Source: Moritella sp. 24
GTDB taxonomy: Bacteria > Pseudomonadota > Gammaproteobacteria > Enterobacterales > Moritellaceae
Reading direction: 5' to 3'
DNA length: 64,000 nt
Assembly: GCF_018219155.1 (NCBI RefSeq)
Contig: NZ_CP056124.1
Location: 1 to 64,000 of the forward strand
In this document: positions 58,036-64,000 of the stretch, one piece after another
Position numbering within the stretch: the stretch's first letter is position 1
Layout: each line of letters begins with the position of its first letter
Translations under genes and position numbers: made by a program
The notes under the pieces: model-generated
Database searches by the model: none
What the model was told of the DNA's origin: nothing
What the model saw: the letters and a program-made list of their open reading frames with translations, nothing else

Positions 58036-58446
58036 ATGCTGAATCCTGATCTACTTCCTACAGACGAATTAACAATGCCATCACCAATCAGTGATGCAAT
58101 TGTTCATGCTGCAGTAACCGTGCAAGGCATCATGGCCGAAATGCTCGGTGACTGCACGTATGAATTCGCTCGTTTATCAGAGCAGCAGCAAGATAGCGCA
58201 CTTATCAGCATTGTGAATTACCAAGCCTTATCTTCTCGCCTACTTACACCAGCACACTTGCACGACATCAATATGGAAAAGTTGATAAAAGCAGGATGGT
58301 CCAAAGGTGAGTTAGACATTGAGAATAAGCACACGCCTATGCTGTGTGACTTCCACCAATTACCAGGCAAGGCGCAGGCATTTATTCAAGCGATGTTCTC
58401 CGTACTTAAAACAATGGTATTTAACATCGAAGAGGCCAGCGCATGA
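58036..58446 (+). CDS. RyR-domain-like protein in the lysis cassette
   Basis: 136 residues. GWSKGELDIENKHTPMLCDFHQLPGKAQ (about 90-117) resembles the RyR-domain pattern GWxYGExxDxxxKxHPxLxxFxxLP. Such domains occur in some phage proteins, with ligand-binding proposals. Overlaps the holin-like gene by 4 nt. Confidence 0.6.
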   Translation: MLNPDLLPTDELTMPSPISDAIVHAAVTVQGIMAEMLGDCTYEFARLSEQQQDSALISIVNYQALSSRLLTPAHLHDINMEKLIKAGWSKGELDIENKHTPMLCDFHQLPGKAQAFIQAMFSVLKTMVFNIEEASA

Positions 58447-58952
58447 GTATTGCAGCAGCAGCATCCGTATTAGTGTCATTTGCACCTACCTTGATTGACT
58501 GGTTAACCGGTGATGACGATCCCGTAGCACAAAAAGCGATTGATATTGCTAAGGCCGTAACTGGTAGCCCTTCAATTAATGACGCTATCGAGGCGTTAAC
58601 AGGCGATACAACATTAAGCACTGCATTTAATGAGCGCGTTCTTGCCAATAAATTTCAGTTTGAATTGTTACTGGCTGATAGAGCCAGTGCAAGACAGAAC
58701 TACCCGAATAGTTATAAGCAAGCCGACAGCATGGCTGATCGCGTTATGCGTCAAAACTTACCCTTATCCGTACTTATGGTTGGCGTTCAAATTGGCGCGA
58801 CTTATTTCTTACGAGAAAGCCCCGCACTACTAAGCACTGCAACAGCAGCATGTACTTGGGTTATCAAGCACTTACTTGATGAACGCAAGGAAGTTGTTGG
58901 TTTTTATTTTGGTGGCGCATTGTCGCGTGACACATCAAAAAAACCCCTTTAA
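58443..58952 (+). CDS. 3TM-type holin-like protein
   Basis: 169 residues. N-terminal hydrophobic stretch (AAASVLVSFAPTLIDWL), central LLADRASARQNYPNSY, and two more hydrophobic segments (LPLSVLMVGVQIGATYFL; LLSTATAACTWVIKHLL), ending in LDERKEVVGFYFGG, which matches the 3TM holin superfamily. Coupled to the preceding genes. Ends 5 nt before a dispersed box. Confidence 0.7.
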   Translation: MSIAAAASVLVSFAPTLIDWLTGDDDPVAQKAIDIAKAVTGSPSINDAIEALTGDTTLSTAFNERVLANKFQFELLLADRASARQNYPNSYKQADSMADRVMRQNLPLSVLMVGVQIGATYFLRESPALLSTATAACTWVIKHLLDERKEVVGFYFGGALSRDTSKKPL

Positions 58953-58956
58953 AAAT

Positions 58957-58974
58957 ATCCTAACAATGGAGTTT
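58957..58974 (-). promoter_or_regulatory. Dispersed 18-bp box before the capsid gene
   Basis: Inverted copy ATCCTAACAATGGAGTTT. Its GGAG doubles as the capsid gene's RBS. Confidence 0.55.
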
Positions 58975-58979
58975 GGAAA

Positions 58980-60635
58980 ATGTCAAAAGAAGTAGAAGAA
59001 CGTTTTAACAAATCAGTCATCGACACTCAAGTTCGTGCGGGTGTAATGAAAGCCGCACTTATCGATCCTCAATTTAGCGGTAATCAAGCGTATATTTCAG
59101 ACCTAACGAAACGCGACCAAGCAATCGGTGATGCAGCAATGCAAAGCCCTCTTTACTCGTCAATGGGTGAAGAGCTAGGCCGCCGTCAAGCGTTATCTGA
59201 TGCGTCAGCTATCCGTGAATACACAGCAACCCACAATGCGTTACCAGGTGATGATCTGTTAGCCGCTGCGCACGGTGCATTAGAGAATTTATTCTCAAAC
59301 AACCAAGCACTTGCTGATTCAGCAGGGACAGGTATGTTGCTATCGTCAATGTCAGAAAGCAATCTAAGCTCTGAAAAAGGTGTCGCTATTCGCGCAACAA
59401 CAGCCGCGCTGACACTGCCAACCCTACTTGCTAACCCAATGAACGCGATTGTTTCATACCTGCCTGTGAAAAAGTATGAAACAGAGATCTTCAATATTGA
59501 GCGTATCGCGGGTAAAACCCTGGGTGACTTCAAAAAGAATCAAGTTATTGACGAACTATCATTCGGCCAATACTCAAATCAACGCCAGCGTTACATCTTC
59601 GCAGGTGATCAACTGCCAGATGGTACAAAAAAAGCATTTACATTCAGCGCCATAGCAAATACACCAGCTAAAATTGCAATGCCCGTTCGCGCAGGTTCAG
59701 TGAAGGTATACGTTAACCGCGACTGTAAAGAACCAATCAAGCAAATTGATGGTGGCGACCTGTACGGTGTAGTGACATTCGCTGATGTGAAAATTGTTAT
59801 TAGTGGCACAGTTGACGTAGAAACATGTGCAATTGCGATAGAGACAGACAAGGCACTACCAAGTGGCGTGGTACTGCACGCAGAATTTGAAGTCGACATT
59901 GAATCAAACTCAGACTTGATCCCAACCGTTAACCACCGCATGACATCACACAAATTCCGTCCTGCATCACGCGTAATTGGTGCTGACGCGTCAATCATGG
60001 CGATGTTCGCTATGAATACAGAATTTGGTGTTGATATTAACTCAACCAACCTTGCATCAATGCGTACCTGGTTAGCCAACGAACGTGCATTGAAACAACT
60101 AGACGATCTGATGTTCTTCGTTCAAGAACTCCGTGAATTTGATGCTCAAGTACCGACAGATGGTAACGAAACGTGGCAAACACGCTTTGAATACATCAAG
60201 TCGCTGTTCTTAGAGATCTCACAGCACTTTATTAACACTAATAAAGAATCAGGCCTTAAAGGTTTGTATTGCGGCACGCTGTTTTCAACGTTTATCAAAA
60301 TGTTGCCATCATCGTTATTCCAACTTACTCCTGGTTACACGCAAACAACGCAAATTCATTTTGTGGGTACGTTGCTCGGTAACATCAAAATCTTTGAAGT
60401 GCCGTTCACTAACTTGGTACCAGCAGACAAAGCCCTTGCGTATTCACGTACTGACAAACTGGGTAAAGCGCCGTACTTCACTGGTGACGTTATCTCACCA
60501 ACGCTTTATAGCCATGACGTAGATAAGTCATTGAATAAAGCCAACACACTATGGGCGCACGGTTACGACAACGCGGCTCCTGACTGTGACAAATTCCTAT
60601 GCCTGATTACGTTAAAGAACTTCGTAGCCGGTTAG
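58980..60635 (+). CDS. Major capsid protein
   Basis: 551 residues. The helical N-terminal ~150 residues, the ALTLPTLLANPMNAIVSYLPVKKYETEIF segment (about 140-170), an inserted beta-rich domain (about 215-310) and the C-terminal PYFTGDVISPTLYSHDV plus final strands fit HK97-fold major capsid proteins of myophages. Very regular codon use and a strong RBS fit high expression. The inserted domain suggests a surface decoration. Followed by a 63-nt gap. Confidence 0.85.
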   Translation: MSKEVEERFNKSVIDTQVRAGVMKAALIDPQFSGNQAYISDLTKRDQAIGDAAMQSPLYSSMGEELGRRQALSDASAIREYTATHNALPGDDLLAAAHGALENLFSNNQALADSAGTGMLLSSMSESNLSSEKGVAIRATTAALTLPTLLANPMNAIVSYLPVKKYETEIFNIERIAGKTLGDFKKNQVIDELSFGQYSNQRQRYIFAGDQLPDGTKKAFTFSAIANTPAKIAMPVRAGSVKVYVNRDCKEPIKQIDGGDLYGVVTFADVKIVISGTVDVETCAIAIETDKALPSGVVLHAEFEVDIESNSDLIPTVNHRMTSHKFRPASRVIGADASIMAMFAMNTEFGVDINSTNLASMRTWLANERALKQLDDLMFFVQELREFDAQVPTDGNETWQTRFEYIKSLFLEISQHFINTNKESGLKGLYCGTLFSTFIKMLPSSLFQLTPGYTQTTQIHFVGTLLGNIKIFEVPFTNLVPADKALAYSRTDKLGKAPYFTGDVISPTLYSHDVDKSLNKANTLWAHGYDNAAPDCDKFLCLITLKNFVAG

Positions 60636-60698
60636 TCCACCTCAAGTGCGGCTAATCATTTTTAGCTGCACTCTTTAATTAATTCTCAGGAGTTAACA

Positions 60699-61106
60699 AT
60701 GAAAAACACAGTTGTTGTGACCAATGCAAGCGGTGTTCGCGTCACGATCCAAGGTCGCCGTATCAAATCGTTACGCGAAACAATTCAAGATCAAGAGTTT
60801 CCATTCAAAAAAGACGGTGACGCAGTGCGCTTTGCCGACTCAATCAACGGCATGAATCAACGTGGTTTAAGTGCGCTTTATGCGGGTACCGAAACCGAAG
60901 AATCAAGCGTTGAGTCAGGCGTAATTGATATGTCCACCAGCTCTGATGATGCAGCAGTTATTAGCACGCTAGCACTTGAAAAAGAGCTTAAAGAACTGAC
61001 CGTAAAAGACCTTAAGGCCATGTGTAAAAGCAAAGGTTTAAGTAACTACAGTGCGCTGAATGAAGATGAACTCATTCAATTAATCATCAAAAACACTCAA
61101 GAATAG
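60699..61106 (+). CDS. Small head or neck protein with SAP/HeH-like C-terminus
   Basis: 135 residues, ATG after TCTCAGGAGTTAAC. LTVKDLKAMCKSKGLSNYSALNEDELIQLII (about 101-131) is a SAP/Rho-N-type helix-extended-helix motif that often occurs in proteins encoded just behind the capsid. A head-completion or head-tail role is inferred. Confidence 0.65.
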   Translation: MKNTVVVTNASGVRVTIQGRRIKSLRETIQDQEFPFKKDGDAVRFADSINGMNQRGLSALYAGTETEESSVESGVIDMSTSSDDAAVISTLALEKELKELTVKDLKAMCKSKGLSNYSALNEDELIQLIIKNTQE

Positions 61107-61114
61107 GAAAATAT

Positions 61115-62677
61115 ATGATCACTCGTACTGTATCCGATGTCTCTGACGTTACCTTAAATTACACTGATGTTGGCAATACACTGTCAGTTGGTGCTGGTAA
61201 CGCAATGTCTTTCGTTGCACTTGTTATCTCAAGTAAAGGTCAACCAGGCAAAGTATTACCGGTTAATGATACTAACTGGCAGAAAACACTTGGTAAGCCA
61301 TTTCACTTTCGCGCCGGTTCTCATGCTGAATCACTTCGCCATATCAGTGAGGCTGTTGTTGGCGGCACTGGTTATGTTGTTCGTGTCATGCCTGATGATG
61401 CTCGCTGCCCTGTATTAACGATTGGCGCGGTTTCTGGTGATTCAAACACTGTAACAGCTAGCGCAGCAGCTTATGGGGCAGAGCCGACACTTAGCGATGG
61501 CTCGCTTGCTGCAATCTATTTAATTGATGGTGACAATGAGTTACCCCGTTCAATTGAAATCGTAGCTGCAGATGCAGGTGAATACGGCGCTAATTTCTTT
61601 ATTCTAACGCTTACAGAGCTACAAGCTAGCGGTGATACGCTTACGTTAGATACACAGGTTATTTCGTTTGATGTAAACGCAGTAGATGGTGATAACAAAA
61701 CAGCGTTCATTGAAGATGCACTGTCTCAAAACTCAACATACATGCGTGCCGTTGCCGATGTTTCTCAGACGATCGAGTTCAAGGCCATTGCTAAAACTGC
61801 GTTTACTGGCGGTACTTCTGGTACTTACAGCGACATTACAACAGCGCATTACCAAAAAGCGTTAGATTTAATCATCTCAGAAAACCCATCGTTTGAGGCT
61901 GTGATCGCAGCTGGTTGTTACGATGACACTATCTTAGATGGCTTAACTAAGTTGGCCGATTCGAACAATGTCTCTTTCTATTACGATATTGAGCCAAACC
62001 TATCGTTTGCACAGGCAGTAACACGCCAGCGCGATCTTGCGATTGGTAGCCACTTCGCCCAGGCATACCACCTACCTTATTCAGCCATTGACCCATTCTA
62101 CAAAAGCCGTGCGAACTGGGGCTTATCTGGTTTTGTTTTCGCGTCAAAAGCAAAAGGTGTAATGAGCAAGTCACCTACTGGTGGTTGGCACTTAACACCG
62201 GCTGGTGAAACTCGCGCAACACTCTCGCGTAAAAGCGCTGAAATCAACCCTAACGCTGGTATCCCTGATTATGAGGCGTTCGTTACTGTCCGTCTAAATA
62301 AGATGGGTAAGAACAGCGCTGGTCAATTGATGATTGATGATGCGTTAACGTGTCGAACTCGTAAAGATGCCCTTCGATTTGAAAACCAAGTGTCGGTTGA
62401 TTTAGCGATTGGTCGTGCATACGTGGCGTTGGCTAACTCGTTAAAACACGAACCAGATGGCGTAACGCTAAAAGGTCTTACTTCTGGTATGGCAACTATC
62501 TGTGATGGCTTTGTAGCGTCAGAGTGCCTGGTTAAGCCACGCGATCCAAACGATGGTGACAGCCCTTACATCATCCGTGTTGAGCAGCTTGAATCCGACC
62601 TTTGGAAAGTATCTTGGGATATTTGTATCTCTGGTTCTGCACGCCGTTTCATTGGCCAACCTCGCCTACTTAAATAA
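61115..62677 (+). CDS. Contractile tail sheath protein
   Basis: 520 residues. The first 90 residues (SVGAGNAMSFVALVISSKGQPG....AESLRHISEAVVGGTGYVVRVMPDDA) and the C-terminal VRVEQLESDLWKVSWDICISGSARRFIGQP have the layout of phage sheath proteins, including the terminal strands that interlock subunits. This establishes a myovirus. Confidence 0.85.
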   Translation: MITRTVSDVSDVTLNYTDVGNTLSVGAGNAMSFVALVISSKGQPGKVLPVNDTNWQKTLGKPFHFRAGSHAESLRHISEAVVGGTGYVVRVMPDDARCPVLTIGAVSGDSNTVTASAAAYGAEPTLSDGSLAAIYLIDGDNELPRSIEIVAADAGEYGANFFILTLTELQASGDTLTLDTQVISFDVNAVDGDNKTAFIEDALSQNSTYMRAVADVSQTIEFKAIAKTAFTGGTSGTYSDITTAHYQKALDLIISENPSFEAVIAAGCYDDTILDGLTKLADSNNVSFYYDIEPNLSFAQAVTRQRDLAIGSHFAQAYHLPYSAIDPFYKSRANWGLSGFVFASKAKGVMSKSPTGGWHLTPAGETRATLSRKSAEINPNAGIPDYEAFVTVRLNKMGKNSAGQLMIDDALTCRTRKDALRFENQVSVDLAIGRAYVALANSLKHEPDGVTLKGLTSGMATICDGFVASECLVKPRDPNDGDSPYIIRVEQLESDLWKVSWDICISGSARRFIGQPRLLK

Positions 62678-62689
62678 AGGAACCTTGTT

Positions 62690-63382
62690 ATGGCAAACCC
62701 ATTTGTAATTAATGGCGTACTCCCTAGCAGTACATTTAAAAAATCAGAAATCGAAATCGCACAGGCAGCGCAGCGTAAAGCTGATGGTCAACCTATGTTG
62801 CTATCTAGCATTAGCGATGATGATGAATCAATCCTTTCGGCGATGGCCGTTACTGCAGATAAGAACCTACGCTCTTTTGCTGCCGCATTAGTCATTGAGT
62901 GGGCTAAATCAGGTGAGCACGATTACGACTCACTTGAGGCGTTAATTGTCGGCGCTGTAAATGAAGATGATGATGAACTTAGTGATGATGACAAGCAAGA
63001 AGTCGAAGAGCTGATCAACGCTGTGTCTCAATTCATCTTGGATATTACTGACATGAGCGCCAAGGACCTGCAAACGCTATTTGAAGAAGAGAACGACACG
63101 CTAGCTGAAAAAGCGGGTGATGCTATCTCTGACGCAATCAAGAGCGAACCAACGGACGAACTTATTGCTAACTATGCAGAGAAACAAGCCTTGCTGTTAT
63201 CTGCCGTTAAAAAAGTAGTTCGTGATGGTAAGACGGTCCTTATTAAAAAGCGCACTCGTAAGCGCCGTATGTCTCCGGCTCAAAAAGCGGCACTGAAAAA
63301 GGCGCGTAAAAAGTCTAACAGTTCAGCCGCAAGAGCGAACCGTAAGAAATCAAATCGCTTGCGTAAAAGCAAAGGCATGTAG
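62690..63382 (+). CDS. Unknown protein with very basic C-terminus between sheath and tube-type genes
   Basis: 230 residues. Residues 1-150 are acidic and helical with DDDELSDDDKQEVEELI; the last ~55 carry about 25 Lys/Arg (RTRKRRMSPAQKAALKKAR and following). Histone-like tail on an acidic body. Could be a tail assembly chaperone or packaged DNA-binding protein; not recognised. Confidence 0.6.
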   Translation: MANPFVINGVLPSSTFKKSEIEIAQAAQRKADGQPMLLSSISDDDESILSAMAVTADKNLRSFAAALVIEWAKSGEHDYDSLEALIVGAVNEDDDELSDDDKQEVEELINAVSQFILDITDMSAKDLQTLFEEENDTLAEKAGDAISDAIKSEPTDELIANYAEKQALLLSAVKKVVRDGKTVLIKKRTRKRRMSPAQKAALKKARKKSNSSAARANRKKSNRLRKSKGM

Positions 63383-63394
63383 GGGCTAACCACG

Positions 63395-63988
63395 ATGACT
63401 ATTCACTGCGGCGTGCGTGATGGTGACGGTATATCACCTTATTACAAAGCGTTTCTAACACAAGAGATACCCAATCTTGGTTTAGTCACTGTGGTTGGCT
63501 ATATATCCGGTGATACATCCATTGAGCTAGCCCAATTATGGTCTAGCCCATTTGAAGGTGACACAGCCGGTAATGCTGGTGGCCTTGATAAGGCCTCATC
63601 GTTAGCACAAACGCAATCGGGGATGACTTCTAAAACATTAGCCAACGGCAAGCTGGTATGGGATGGCGCAGAGGCGCTGGAAATTCCATTAACACTGCAG
63701 TTTGTTGCACATGCTGATGCAAAAATTGAAGTGAACGACCCGATTAAGTATTTGATGCAAATGTCGAGCCCGGAATTAAAGGATATAACACCGCTTGGGC
63801 GCATACCGCAACAAGTAACACTTGATTTAGGTCGGCGCTTAATTGCAAACGTCTTTATCAAGAATGTCAGTTACAACGAAAGCGCAGCAAAAACCAAGCA
63901 AGGCTATTTCACGCATAACGAAATAGTCCTGCAGTTAAGTTTAGATGGGGCCGTCAACGCCTCTAAAATTCCTAGTATTTTTAAATAA
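63395..63988 (+). CDS. Tail tube or tube-initiator protein
   Basis: 197 residues, beta-rich, with LVWDGAEALEIPLTLQFVAHADAKIEVNDPIKYLMQMSSP (about 86-126), a pattern of tube and baseplate-tube junction proteins (T4 gp54/gp48-like). Second after the sheath, as expected. The window ends 12 nt after its stop. Confidence 0.65.
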   Translation: MTIHCGVRDGDGISPYYKAFLTQEIPNLGLVTVVGYISGDTSIELAQLWSSPFEGDTAGNAGGLDKASSLAQTQSGMTSKTLANGKLVWDGAEALEIPLTLQFVAHADAKIEVNDPIKYLMQMSSPELKDITPLGRIPQQVTLDLGRRLIANVFIKNVSYNESAAKTKQGYFTHNEIVLQLSLDGAVNASKIPSIFK

Positions 63989-64000
63989 GGTAAACATTTA

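Noticed and set aside
1-64000. Insertion sequences and transposases
   Set aside because: No transposase reading frame and no paired terminal repeats with target duplications were found; the only long inverted pair (11615/14252) has no transposase between.

Overview
The window reads as part of the genome of a large contractile-tailed temperate phage, most likely maintained as a P1-like phage-plasmid, infecting a moderately AT-rich marine gammaproteobacterium (Vibrio, Shewanella, Moritella or a relative; the exact host is an inference). The evidence is a complete set of myovirus hallmarks (tail sheath, OB-fold spike, PAAR tip, gp53-like wedge, HK97-type capsid, portal, terminase) beside a ParA/ParB partition pair, a resolvase, a stand-alone tyrosine recombinase, a P4-type integrase and a Dar-type antirestriction set whose 2,278-residue member has the size and architecture of P1 DarB. 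The E. coli Chi octamer occurs at least 35 times, which suits a host with an E. coli-type RecBCD.

Layout. 1-5.5 kb: end of the tail-fibre locus with a complete diversity-generating retroelement (variable adhesin, Avd, template repeat, reverse transcriptase) and a fibre chaperone. 5.5-11.6 kb: late operon with holin-like membrane proteins and polyvalent proteins (DarA N- and C-terminal domains on separate genes, a metallopeptidase, a pyrophosphatase-like protein). 11.6-14.3 kb: segment bounded by two near-identical inverted 52-bp elements, holding three unknown genes and a 0.65-kb gene-free stretch dense in hairpins, a candidate large structured RNA. 14.3-21.2 kb, minus strand: DarB-like methyltransferase-helicase. 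21.4-23.3 kb: small early-type genes. 23.3-26.3 kb: portal operon. 26.9-29.2 kb, minus: parB-parA. 29.3-39.5 kb: many small accessory and regulatory genes, including a VRR-NUC nuclease, a tandem HU/IHF fusion and an HNH nuclease. 39.6-40.8 kb, minus: integrase with putative arm sites. 41.1-44.7 kb: terminase, including an extra ATPase-like protein that has lost its Walker motifs. 44.8-49.4 kb: regulatory and recombination region with repeated CATGCAGCA boxes and an adenine methyltransferase. 49.6-55.4 kb: baseplate. 55.4-57.3 kb: iteron-like array, small genes, serine recombinase. 57.5 kb to the right edge: lysis, capsid, sheath and tail tube genes, continuing beyond the window.

Two genome-wide signals tie these blocks together. 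TTTTATCGCTC followed by 4 nt and TANNNT stands before the holin/Dar, DarB, portal, baseplate and lysis/capsid operons and looks like a late-promoter element centred near -22, as in P1. An asymmetric 18-bp box ending TTGTTAGGAT occurs about ten times in both orientations beside promoters and resembles a dispersed repressor-operator system. Sharing of the late promoter by dar genes and virion genes fits Dar proteins being packaged and injected with the DNA. No replication initiator was recognised.
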